Below, in pieces: positions 5,826 through 12,141 of a DNA stretch of 12,141 bases. The stretch is from Oscillospiraceae bacterium (lineage in GTDB: Bacteria; Bacillota; Clostridia; Christensenellales; Aristaeellaceae): positions 1 to 12,141 of the forward strand of contig JAITDK010000282.1 in NCBI GenBank assembly GCA_031282605.1. Direction: 5' to 3'. The notes beneath the pieces are model-generated. The model saw only the letters and a program-made list of their open reading frames with translations. It was not told where the DNA came from and searched no databases. A program made the position numbers and the translations under genes. Each line of letters starts with the position of its first letter. Position 1 is the stretch's first letter.

Positions 5826-6830
5826 GTGACAACAAGAAAAAATAGCACAATATTCCGCGACACGCGGGCTCGCGCCCCTAGGGCGATTACTGTCGAAGTT
5901 AATAACTTCGCCCAACTGAAGGATGCGATAGCCTCAAGCGACCCAGGCCCGATACTAATCCGTATAGCCGCAGATTTTAATATAGAAGAAAATCTAACCC
6001 TGCAGCCCCATAAAATCACCATGCTCATTCCCTGGCCAGGTGGCACGCCGTCCCGAACACTTACACGCCAAATTGGTCTTGGCGGAGACATGTTTACCGT
6101 TCCGGACGGCGCGACATTACGCCTGCAGAACATCATTGTAGACGGCAACACCATTCTATCCTCGCCTGCCGGAACCGGCACGATCGTCCATCTTAGCGGA
6201 ACCAGCTCCGCGCTAACCCTGGAGGGGCACGCGGTTCTGCGAAACAACTGGAACCGAATCTCGAACGGCGGCGCGGTCAACATGACCGGAGCCGAAAGCG
6301 TCTTACTCATGCAGGTAGACGCGACTATCGAGTACAACCACGCTCCGAACGGCGGCGCCATCTCAGGCGCCAACGTAATCAGAGACAGCAGCGGTCTCAT
6401 CAACGGCATCACAAGTCTCCCTTCGGTGGATCATGGCATAAACATCCAAGGTGGCATCTACAACAACAAGGCCGACAATAGCGGTGGTGCTATCTATGTG
6501 CCGCATACGGCCCTGGGTAAGGTATCCGCGGACGCGAACGCGGCGTTCTTTGGCAACACCGCCGCGTGGCTCAAGGCAACCCATGAGGCAGCAGACGACC
6601 CGGCCTACGCAGGCGTCGCCTCCGTAACGCAATGGTCGGCAGCCAACCAGGGATATAACAACTATGATATATCCTATGGCACCAAGCCGGGCGGTGGCGG
6701 CGGTGGCGGCGGTGGTGGTGGCGGTGGCGGCGGCCAAGGCGCCATGCGCCAGAACGGCCCTAGAGACCAGCAGATCGTTTGGTGCACCACAACAACAAAC
6801 TTCTGCGAGTGCCTTAACGCCAGCAAGTAA
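5826..6830 (+). CDS. Beta-helix-like protein with poly-Gly hinge and Cys-containing tail
   Basis: I do not recognise a named gene. Residue numbers below count from an ATG at 5817 (337 residues). AAAGGA at 5811-5816 abuts that ATG but sits 9 nt from the in-frame GTG at 5826, which I chose. A stop at 5787 rules out a longer start. The N-terminus is basic and polar, with no signal peptide. Residues about 25-70 (VEVNNFAQLKDAIAS...ILIRIAADF) resemble the capping strand of parallel beta-helix proteins. Repeated short strands with GGAV, GGAI and GGAIYVP turns follow, as in pectate-lyase-like and polymorphic outer-membrane-type repeats. Then come 15 consecutive glycines and a 31-residue tail with the only three cysteines (323, 330, 332), ending in NFCECLNASK. 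Catalytic residues are not apparent. The upstream 5628-5816 holds no clear promoter; a terminator follows at 6866. Confidence 0.85.
   Translation: MTTRKNSTIFRDTRARAPRAITVEVNNFAQLKDAIASSDPGPILIRIAADFNIEENLTLQPHKITMLIPWPGGTPSRTLTRQIGLGGDMFTVPDGATLRLQNIIVDGNTILSSPAGTGTIVHLSGTSSALTLEGHAVLRNNWNRISNGGAVNMTGAESVLLMQVDATIEYNHAPNGGAISGANVIRDSSGLINGITSLPSVDHGINIQGGIYNNKADNSGGAIYVPHTALGKVSADANAAFFGNTAAWLKATHEAADDPAYAGVASVTQWSAANQGYNNYDISYGTKPGGGGGGGGGGGGGGGQGAMRQNGPRDQQIVWCTTTTNFCECLNASK
6690..6734 (+). repeat. Poly-glycine (GGC/GGT)15 tract
   Basis: Fifteen consecutive glycine codons, all GGC or GGT in irregular order, form a 45-bp trinucleotide-like tract inside the beta-helix gene. It separates the beta-helix region from the Cys-containing tail, so it probably acts as a flexible linker. 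Such tracts can gain or lose whole codons by slippage without breaking the frame, so tract length may vary between strains. Confidence 0.9.
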
Positions 6831-6865
6831 CGCGTTAATCGCCATATAGCTTGTTTTCCCCATCT

Positions 6866-6911
6866 GCAAACGCCCCGAACCACGGCGTTGACGCGCGTTC
6901 GGGGCGTTTGC
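6866..6911 (+). terminator. Intrinsic terminator-like hairpin after the beta-helix gene
   Basis: Arms 6866-6880 and 6897-6911 form a perfect 15-bp GC-rich stem with a 16-nt loop, 36 nt past the stop codon at 6830. The base of the stem supplies AAA/TTT, but no long U-tract follows, so strength is uncertain. It separates the beta-helix gene from the DUF1919 gene, suggesting that the two are not one simple operon. Confidence 0.7.
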
Positions 6912-6961
6912 CCTGCCGCTATTATCATTTATCCATTTATATAAAAGGGATGACGTCAACC

Positions 6962-7624
6962 ATGAAACCCATAAGGAGAACCCGCACGCCGCGCAATTCC
7001 ATGTCCATACGAGACGCTTTCATGGGTAAGCGCAAGGCCGAGCTGACCAACACCGACTTCACCCTGTTCAGCGACGATTGCTTCGGTGGGATGCTCTGCA
7101 GCGATCTAGGTTTGCAATTCCGTTCGCCCACGGTCAGCCTTAGGATATACGCGGCGGACTACGTCGAGTTCCTCGAGAATATTCACGCCTATTTAAGCGC
7201 GGATTTGATCGAGTCTCGCGGCGAGGCGGACTATCCCGTAGGCTTGCTGGGCGGCCGCGTCCGTTTGCACTTCAAGCACAGCGGTACGTTCGAGGAAGGC
7301 GCGGCGGCGTGGCGGCGCAGGAAGGAACGCGTTCACCACGGCAACATCATCATCAAAATGTCCGATCTGTATGATTGCTCGCCCGAGCTGACGCGGCGGT
7401 TTCTCGCGCTGCCTTATCCAAAGATATTCTTCTCCGCCAAGCCCATCGATCACCCCGACGTATTCTTCATGCCCGAGTATCAGCAGGAAGGCTGCGTCGG
7501 CGCGAAGTGGCGAAGGGGTTCGGACGGCATACGCATGTTCTGGAAGCGGTTCGCCTTCGTCGCATGGCTCAACGCTCGGGGCGCGCTCACCGTCCGCGAC
7601 GTGATCAATTCGAGCGCCCGTTAA
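6962..7624 (+). CDS. DUF1919 family protein (possible exopolysaccharide-related)
   Basis: The 220-residue product matches my memory of the DUF1919 pattern. It has DFTLFSDDCFGG at residues 32-43 (the family usually has SNNCWGG), then SDLGLQFRSPTVSLRIYAADYVEFLEN, YPVGLLGGRVRLHFKH, a W-RRRKERV block and a late I-I-K-M-S-D...C segment followed by LPYPKIFFSAKP. DUF1919 proteins are often annotated near capsule or exopolysaccharide genes, but no reaction is established that I know of, and no glycosyltransferase lies nearby here. There is no signal peptide; the first 27 residues are basic. AAAAGGG at 6943-6949 abuts an in-frame ATG at 6950 and is 12 nt from the ATG at 6962, so the start is not certain. 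The frame is open upstream to 6851, but that part overlaps the terminator and is unlikely to be coding. Confidence 0.85.
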   Translation: MKPIRRTRTPRNSMSIRDAFMGKRKAELTNTDFTLFSDDCFGGMLCSDLGLQFRSPTVSLRIYAADYVEFLENIHAYLSADLIESRGEADYPVGLLGGRVRLHFKHSGTFEEGAAAWRRRKERVHHGNIIIKMSDLYDCSPELTRRFLALPYPKIFFSAKPIDHPDVFFMPEYQQEGCVGAKWRRGSDGIRMFWKRFAFVAWLNARGALTVRDVINSSAR

Positions 7625-7703
7625 CGGAAGCTTACGATCACGGCGCGGAAAACTTCCTAAAATCCAGCACATATCGTTTCTTCGCGCATATGATGCTATT
7701 GAA

Positions 7704-7734
7704 GGGGAGACGCCAGCGCCTCCCCTCCTCTTTT
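7704..7734 (+). terminator. Intrinsic terminator after the DUF1919 gene
   Basis: GGGGAG at 7704-7709 pairs with CTCCCC at 7720-7725, and the stem continues inward past one mismatch with CG/CG. It is followed by TCCTCTTTTAT, a U-rich tail on the plus strand. It lies 80 nt past the DUF1919 stop and faces the converging pepD gene. On the minus strand the tail is not U-rich, so pepD termination is not obvious here. Confidence 0.72.
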
Positions 7735-7825
7735 ATACTTATAACCACTAGAGGTTCATCACGCCGGCACCGTCGTCCTCCCCTCTACTTACTCATCTCT
7801 CATAACAATTCTAGCGCGAGTTCCC

Positions 7826-9271
7826 CTATCCCCTCGCTAGATCCGCCGCCAACGCCCTCACAAACTCATACACCCTCGCGAAAGACGCCAAGTCCAGCGA
7901 TTCCTTCGGGCTGTGGATCCCGGTAGTGTCGCATCCGATCGCGATCACATCCAGTTCCGGCCACTTCCCCTTGAACAGTCCGCATTCCAGACCGCCGTGG
8001 GTCGCGCGCTCGATCATACGCTTGCCGGTCAAGCCCTCATATACCCGCTGCGCCCGGTCGCGCAGGGCGGATGTTTCGTCGTATGCCCAACCGGGGTACG
8101 AGTTGCCCTGGCTGTATTGCGCGCCGCACAGTTTCGACAGGCGTTCGATCTTGTTCGCCAGCGCCTGCTTCTGCGACTGTGTAGAGCTGCGCACTGCCGC
8201 CGACATAGTCACCGCCGAATCCTCCGTCGTAACGACGCCCAGGTTCAGCGAGGTTACGACGATATCCAGCTTCTCGCTGATATGCTTCACGCCGTTGGGG
8301 TGGAACAGTATGATGTTCATAACGGCTTCCGCTGATTCCTCATCCAGTTGGGACGCCGCGTCCGTCTTGGATACGTCAAGCGTCAGTCCAGGGTCGGTTT
8401 CCTTGTATTCTTCTTGGAACCGCTCGCGCAGGCTGTCGACCGCCGCTAGGAACCTGGACTCTATATCCGGCGTTACGGATACTACCAACAGCCCTTCGTG
8501 CGGGATAGCGTTGTCCTTCGCGCCGCCGCGAATCGACACCAGACCCACGCCGATTTTTCTCAGTTCGGCGTATGCGCGGCCCAGCAGCTTGTTGGCGTTC
8601 GCCTGAAACCGATGGATCAACCCGCCCGAGTGCCCGCCCGTCAATCCCATAAGGCGTATCGCGTATGCTTGGCCCTTAACCGGAACTGGCGTATAATTGC
8701 GCGTGACCAGCGTGCGCAGCCCGCCCGAGCAGCCGACAGTGACCTCGCCTTCCGGTCCGCAGTCCATGTTGATCATACGCCGCGCTGTGATCCACTCAGG
8801 GTCAATCGCCGCCGCGCCGCCTAATCCTGTCTCTTCCTGCGAGGTGAACAGGCATTCCAGCGGTGGATGCGGCAGATCCTTGTCCGCCAGCAGCGCGAGC
8901 ATTATTACTACCGCCGTACCGTTATCCGCGCCCAGCGTCGTGCCGCCGGCGCGCAATCTGCCGTTTTCCAGAATCAGTTTGAGCGGGTCGCGGCTGAAGT
9001 CGTGCGCCGAGTCCGCTTCCTTCTCGCATACCATGTCGGTATGTCCCTGCAGCGCGAGCGGCGGCGCGGACTCCCCGCCATGCTGTCCCGGTTTGGTGAT
9101 CAGTACGTTCCACAACTCGTCGCGTTTCGCGGTCAAGCCGTGTTCCTTGGCGAAGTCGAGCAAGTATTGCGACACGGCCTTTTCGTCGTGTGATCCGCGC
9201 GGTATCGCGCTGATGTCCTCGAAGTAGCGCAGCGGCGCCTTGGGTTCCACGTTGGTCAATATATACTGCAT
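7826..9271 (-). CDS. pepD: Aminoacyl-histidine dipeptidase (Xaa-His dipeptidase, M20 family)
   Basis: PepD is a cytosolic zinc dipeptidase that cleaves Xaa-His and related dipeptides such as carnosine to recycle peptide nitrogen. The 481-residue product is close to E. coli PepD (485). Likely metal and catalytic residues are in order: GHTDMV with His77 and Asp79, GADNGT with Asp116, TSQEETGLGG with Glu146 and Glu147, INMDCGPEGE with Asp170, and a C-terminal TGIHSP with His453. The GGHSGG segment around residues 215-220 belongs to the lid/dimerisation domain. The MDCGPEG block is less acidic than the usual xDxEE form, but the metal ligand is kept. The ATG at 9271 has GGAGG 9 nt upstream. Two promoter-like sites lie in the 236-nt gap after pyrF, so pepD is probably transcribed on its own. 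Confidence 0.95.
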   Translation of the reverse strand: MQYILTNVEPKAPLRYFEDISAIPRGSHDEKAVSQYLLDFAKEHGLTAKRDELWNVLITKPGQHGGESAPPLALQGHTDMVCEKEADSAHDFSRDPLKLILENGRLRAGGTTLGADNGTAVVIMLALLADKDLPHPPLECLFTSQEETGLGGAAAIDPEWITARRMINMDCGPEGEVTVGCSGGLRTLVTRNYTPVPVKGQAYAIRLMGLTGGHSGGLIHRFQANANKLLGRAYAELRKIGVGLVSIRGGAKDNAIPHEGLLVVSVTPDIESRFLAAVDSLRERFQEEYKETDPGLTLDVSKTDAASQLDEESAEAVMNIILFHPNGVKHISEKLDIVVTSLNLGVVTTEDSAVTMSAAVRSSTQSQKQALANKIERLSKLCGAQYSQGNSYPGWAYDETSALRDRAQRVYEGLTGKRMIERATHGGLECGLFKGKWPELDVIAIGCDTTGIHSPKESLDLASFARVYEFVRALAADLARG

Positions 9272-9322
9272 GATCCGCCGCCTCCCGTAGACGTAGAGTA
9301 TAGTTGATCGCTAATGGAGCGT

Positions 9323-9351
9323 ATAATAGCACAATCCCAGGTATTTGGCAA
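9323..9351 (-). promoter_or_regulatory. Proximal promoter candidate for pepD
   Basis: On the minus strand, TTGCCA (complement of 9346-9351) and TATTAT (complement of 9323-9328) are 17 nt apart, each one base from the sigma-A consensus. Transcription would start near 9316, about 45 nt before the pepD ATG. Confidence 0.6.
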
Positions 9352-9431
9352 ACGTGGAAGCCGCCTCCGTGGAACCCCTCTCGACCTACCCCCGGCGGCC
9401 TCTTCAACGAGCACAACCGTGTCACAGTATC

Positions 9432-9460
9432 ATAATACCATGACAACGTTAGGTTGTCAA
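9432..9460 (-). promoter_or_regulatory. Distal promoter for pepD, near-consensus
   Basis: On the minus strand, a perfect TTGACA (complement of 9455-9460) and TATTAT (complement of 9432-9437) are separated by 17 nt. This is the best match to a vegetative promoter in the window. It would give a leader of about 150 nt before pepD, running through the proximal promoter candidate. It lies just past the end of pyrF, so pepD need not depend on pyrF transcription. Confidence 0.78.
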
Positions 9461-9507
9461 GAGGGGTTTATAACTTTTTTCCGTAGGGATTCCCGCGTCG
9501 CCGATCG

Positions 9508-10233
9508 TCAGCTCGCCGTAACAAACGCCCCTCTATACCGCCGATACGCTTCCACCGGATCGGCGGCTCTTGTGATCGGTCTGCCGACGACAATCATATC
9601 GCTGCCCAGCCGACGGGCATCGTCCGGCCCTACCGACCGCGCCTGATCCCCTTTCTCCGCGTCAGGGAATCGCACCCCCGGCGTTACTGTCACAAATTCC
9701 TCGCCGCACGCCTGGTGAATATGCCCCGCCTCGCCCGGCGCGCACACCACGCCATCCAGCCCAGCCTCCTTCGCCAGCCGCGCCAGCCGGATAACCGCGG
9801 CGTTTACGCTGCCATTCATGCCCAGTTCCTCATTCAGCCGCTTGTCGTCTATTGATGTGAGGATGGTCACGCCGATCAGCAGCGGCCGCTTTCCTCCGCC
9901 GGATCCCGACTCCAGCCCCTCTCGCGCCCAGCGCATCATCTCCAGCCCGCCCAAAGCGTGACAGTTCACTATATCAATCGGCAGTCTAGACAGCGACGCC
10001 ATCGCGCCCTTCGCCGTATTTGGTATGTCGCACACCTTCAAATCCAGGAATATCTTCAGGCCTCGCGCGGCTATCTCACTTACTATCGACGGTCCTTCAG
10101 CGTAAAACAGCTCCATGCCGATCTTAGCATAAGGGCGCTCGCCCGACCCCTCAAACCGATCAAGGAATCGCAGCGCGCCAGCCTTGTCCGGGAAATCCAG
10201 CGGAATAATAACCTCGCGCGGTATACGCGGCAT
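9508..10233 (-). CDS. pyrF: Orotidine 5'-phosphate decarboxylase
   Basis: PyrF converts OMP to UMP, the last step of de novo UMP synthesis, in the cytosol. The 241-residue product has the compact bacterial TIM-barrel length. It begins with EVIIPLDFPD (substrate-binding Asp13), has AKIGMELFYAEG at 36-47, and the catalytic DLKVCDIPNT at 64-73 with Asp64, Lys66 and Asp69. VTPGVRFPD and the phosphate-binding VVGRPIT follow near the end. The position before Asp69, usually His (FHDIPNT), is Cys68 here. An ATG at 10263 is in frame, but the ATG at 10233 has GGAGG with 6-nt spacing and gives the normal family start. No other pyr biosynthesis gene is adjacent. The divergent neighbour is an adaptor protein gene. 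I found no clear promoter in the 173-nt divergent gap. Confidence 0.96.
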   Translation of the reverse strand: MPRIPREVIIPLDFPDKAGALRFLDRFEGSGERPYAKIGMELFYAEGPSIVSEIAARGLKIFLDLKVCDIPNTAKGAMASLSRLPIDIVNCHALGGLEMMRWAREGLESGSGGGKRPLLIGVTILTSIDDKRLNEELGMNGSVNAAVIRLARLAKEAGLDGVVCAPGEAGHIHQACGEEFVTVTPGVRFPDAEKGDQARSVGPDDARRLGSDMIVVGRPITRAADPVEAYRRYRGAFVTAS

Positions 10234-10406
10234 AACACCCCTCCATTCAATCAAACAAACCACCCGTGCAAATAACGCGAATGAGCCAAATAAGTAACAG
10301 GTTCACCGCCAGGATTAAAATTCCTCCCCGTTTCAATAAAATCCCATCCAACGGGCGATACTGTAAGTTATACGAACATGTTGCCGTTATGGTACGGAGG
10401 TGCGCT

Positions 10407-11978
10407 ATGAAGGAAACCAAACCGGGCGCGGAATCAAACCCGATTAAGGATTTTATGGGCTGGATCAGCGAGAACGCCAGGCGGATACAGCCGAATATGC
10501 CGGCATGGACGCGGTGGTTCGCACTGGGCGCGGCCGCGGCGCTGGTTCTGGCCGAATTGATATTCGGCTGGGGATTCCCCGCGCCGGAACTTAACATCCC
10601 AACGGTCACGGCGGAGAGGCAAACCCATCGGCTTACCGTAACCGGCGAGGGTGTCGTCGAACCCTATGAGAGAGGATTAATCATCGCCGGAACAGCGGGC
10701 AGGGTAAAAGCGGTCTTTCACGCCGTCGGCGACACGGTAAGAGGGGGGGATCTGATAGCCTTGCTTGAGAGCGAAGACGCACAGCGGGCGCTGGATCAAA
10801 CCGCCGCCGCCCTAGATGAGGCAAAGGCCGCCGTCGCTCCCGCGCTGGCCGTCGCCGCGCCGGAGGTTATCGTATCGCCTGTGTCAGGAAGGATCATCGC
10901 GCTGCGCGGAGAGGCGGGCGACGCGATAACGGGCGGCGCATGCGCACGCATCGCTGTGGGAGGGGCGTTGTCCGTAACGCTGCCCGATACCGTGCTGGCC
11001 GTCGCTGTCGGCGAGACAGTAGGCGTTGAAGCATCCGCGTTATCCGGCATGATCTCAGTCGACGGGGTCGTCATCGAGCGAGAATTGGGTCGCGCCACAG
11101 TGCGTGTAGTGGACGAGCGTTTAACGGAAGGGCAGGTAGTGTCCGTATACGATCCAGACGGCAATCTCGCTGGTTCCGGTGCGCTGGAGATAGATGAAGC
11201 GGCGTTGGTGTGGGGTGTCAGCGGCGTGATTAGACACGCGCACGCGGCGGCTGGGGATTGGATCGACGAGGGGCAGCCTATATTCACCCTGGAAGGTCCG
11301 CTGACTCTCCCCGGCTATGAGACGCAAATGCAAACGCTTGATGCGGCGGCGCGTGAAGCGGCTCAAGCCAAGCAGGCTGCGGAGGGGTTGTCGGTATACG
11401 CTCCGGCCGATGGAGTGCTGACCGGGACGACGCTGACAGTAGGGAAGGTCGTTCGGGAAGGCGAGGCGCTTGGGATGCTGATCGACGCGGGTTCGCGCGT
11501 GGTAGAGTTCAATGTTTCGGTGGAAGTGGCGGATGCGCTTCAAGTGGGGCAGGAGGCTGAGATCGTTGCAGGTGGAGTGGGGTATATAGGGACGGTCGTA
11601 TCGGTGGAATATCCGACGGCAGTGATAGCGACGGACATACGCGCGCCGCTGGGTGCGGCGGCGTTGGCAGCGGTAGATACAGGGATTGAGCGGGAAGGGA
11701 TATGGGCGCCGGAGTCAGCCATAACCGCCGGGGCAAACGGCATTGCGTACGCGATGCGAGCGCCGGACGCGGCGCGGCTGCCATACGCGTGGCTGCGCGG
11801 TCCGATCGGGCGTCTGCTGCGTCCAAGCGACGAGGCGATTATAGAATCTCTAGCGTCGGAATTGCAAACACCCATCGCAATCGGAGACAAAGCTGACGGC
11901 ATGGTCGAGATCAAATCCGGCATAAAGGAGAACGAAGCTCTGCTCGACGGCGCACCCCCCATTCGTGAAGGGGACTGA
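10407..11978 (+). CDS. Periplasmic-adaptor/HlyD-MacA-like membrane fusion protein
   Basis: The 523-residue product has a short cytosolic N-terminus, one membrane helix (about residues 37-57, rich in Ala and Leu) and a long extracytoplasmic part. The first barrel-sandwich (lipoyl-like) unit is split as in HlyD/MacA adaptors: AGTAGRVKAVFHAVGDTVRGGD near residue 90, a helical AQRALDQTAAALDEAKAAV stretch, then SPVSGRIIALRGEAGDAITGG. A second unit repeats the plan: SGVIRHAHAAAGDWIDEGQ, helix, then APADGVLTGTTLTVGKVVREGE. A beta-barrel part (VEFNVSVEVADALQVGQEAEI) and a C-terminal APESAITAG segment follow. Such proteins usually pair with an ABC-type permease (MacB or FtsX-like), which would be beyond the window. 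The frame is open up to 10266, but GGAGG with 6-nt spacing supports the ATG at 10407. The stop codon lies in a hairpin loop. Confidence 0.88.
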   Translation: MKETKPGAESNPIKDFMGWISENARRIQPNMPAWTRWFALGAAAALVLAELIFGWGFPAPELNIPTVTAERQTHRLTVTGEGVVEPYERGLIIAGTAGRVKAVFHAVGDTVRGGDLIALLESEDAQRALDQTAAALDEAKAAVAPALAVAAPEVIVSPVSGRIIALRGEAGDAITGGACARIAVGGALSVTLPDTVLAVAVGETVGVEASALSGMISVDGVVIERELGRATVRVVDERLTEGQVVSVYDPDGNLAGSGALEIDEAALVWGVSGVIRHAHAAAGDWIDEGQPIFTLEGPLTLPGYETQMQTLDAAAREAAQAKQAAEGLSVYAPADGVLTGTTLTVGKVVREGEALGMLIDAGSRVVEFNVSVEVADALQVGQEAEIVAGGVGYIGTVVSVEYPTAVIATDIRAPLGAAALAAVDTGIEREGIWAPESAITAGANGIAYAMRAPDAARLPYAWLRGPIGRLLRPSDEAIIESLASELQTPIAIGDKADGMVEIKSGIKENEALLDGAPPIREGD

Positions 11979-11986
11979 CGTCCCCT
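11969..11986 (+). terminator. Hairpin across the adaptor stop codon
   Basis: AGGGGAC at 11969-11975 pairs with GTCCCCT at 11980-11986, a perfect 7-bp GC-rich stem. The 4-nt loop, TGAC, contains the TGA stop (11976-11978). No U-tract follows, so intrinsic termination is doubtful. It may be an mRNA 3' structure or a hairpin of the type some mobile introns insert behind. Confidence 0.35.
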
Positions 11987-12000
11987 CCCGACCTCCCCGA

Positions 12001-12141
12001 GACTTGAAACGTGTAACCGTTCACGTTCCGGAACAGACTCTCCAGGTACAACCGGCAATCCGAAGCCGGTAGAATGTGTATCACGATGGTCCAGGCGAAG
12101 CCTGGTCAGGTTTCGAAAGGGCGGATAGCCCTTCGCAGGGT
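12001..12141. ncRNA. Densely hairpinned non-coding stretch, unidentified (runs off window)
   Basis: After the adaptor gene no ORF is convincing, and the sequence is a string of stems. AACGTG (12008-12013) pairs with CACGTT (12022-12027). ACCGGC (12051-12056) pairs with GCCGGT (12065-12070). CCAGGC (12091-12096) pairs with GCCTGG (12100-12105) around a GAA loop. AAGGGC (12117-12122) pairs with GCCCTT (12128-12133). Short loops and unpaired purine-rich joins suggest a folded RNA. It could be the 5' domain of a group II intron, since some classes insert just behind hairpins, or another structured RNA. I cannot match it to a known family and the strand is not certain. Confidence 0.35.

Noticed and set aside
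9299..9328. TATAAT on the plus strand in the pyrF-pepD gap
   Set aside because: No -35 at proper spacing and no plus-strand gene follows; the same bases serve the minus-strand TATTAT box.
9350..9400. T-box-like TGGAACC motif in the pepD leader region
   Set aside because: The motif reads on the plus strand, opposite to pepD, and lacks the rest of a T-box and a terminator.
10368..10386. CGAACATGTTGC, LexA/SOS-box-like palindrome ahead of the adaptor gene
   Set aside because: The half-sites are 2 nt apart, whereas the Gram-positive SOS box has 4, and the flanks do not match.

Overview
This 12.1 kb window most likely comes from a GC-rich, Gram-positive, Clostridia-like bacterium. The evidence is GGAGG-type ribosome binding sites in front of most genes, intrinsic hairpin terminators, near-consensus sigma-A-type promoters, the rpsB-tsf-pyrH cluster, and a transport adaptor anchored by one N-terminal membrane helix. 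The species cannot be named from the sequence alone. Several genes have an in-frame ATG lying almost on top of the Shine-Dalgarno, with a better-spaced start a few codons later; the starts given here follow that spacing.

Layout. Positions 1-2568 (minus strand, running off the left edge) encode at least 856 residues of an unrecognised protein. It has a Gly/Tyr/Pro/Ala-rich N-terminus without a signal peptide, followed by about 30 short repeats of the type C-P-x-G-x-x-[FY]-x-P-G-x-G-C-V. This is the most unusual object in the window. Positions 2569-3253 hold no convincing gene, only hairpins and a strong terminator. Positions 3254-5456 (minus) are the housekeeping cluster rpsB (ribosomal protein S2), tsf (EF-Ts) and pyrH (UMP kinase). 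It is preceded by a promoter and a foldable leader, and a hairpin plus U-tract lies between tsf and pyrH. The frr gene that usually follows pyrH is absent.

Positions 5826-7624 (plus strand) are two accessory genes: a beta-helix-like protein with a 15-glycine hinge and a tail holding its only three cysteines, then a DUF1919 protein. Each is followed by a terminator-like hairpin. On the minus strand follow pepD (M20-type Xaa-His dipeptidase, 7826-9271), with two possible tandem promoters, and pyrF (OMP decarboxylase, 9508-10233). Divergent from pyrF is a plus-strand periplasmic-adaptor-type (HlyD/MacA-like) protein (10407-11978) with an apparently duplicated lipoyl/barrel-sandwich unit. Its stop codon sits in a hairpin, and the last 140 bases form a run of hairpins that looks like structured RNA or the edge of an intron.

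Together, PyrF (OMP to UMP) and PyrH (UMP to UDP) are consecutive pyrimidine steps, though they are not in one operon here. S2 and EF-Ts serve translation. The Cys-repeat protein and the beta-helix protein are the candidates for undescribed biology. Both lack recognisable export signals and both have striking cysteine placement, but no sequence evidence links them to each other.
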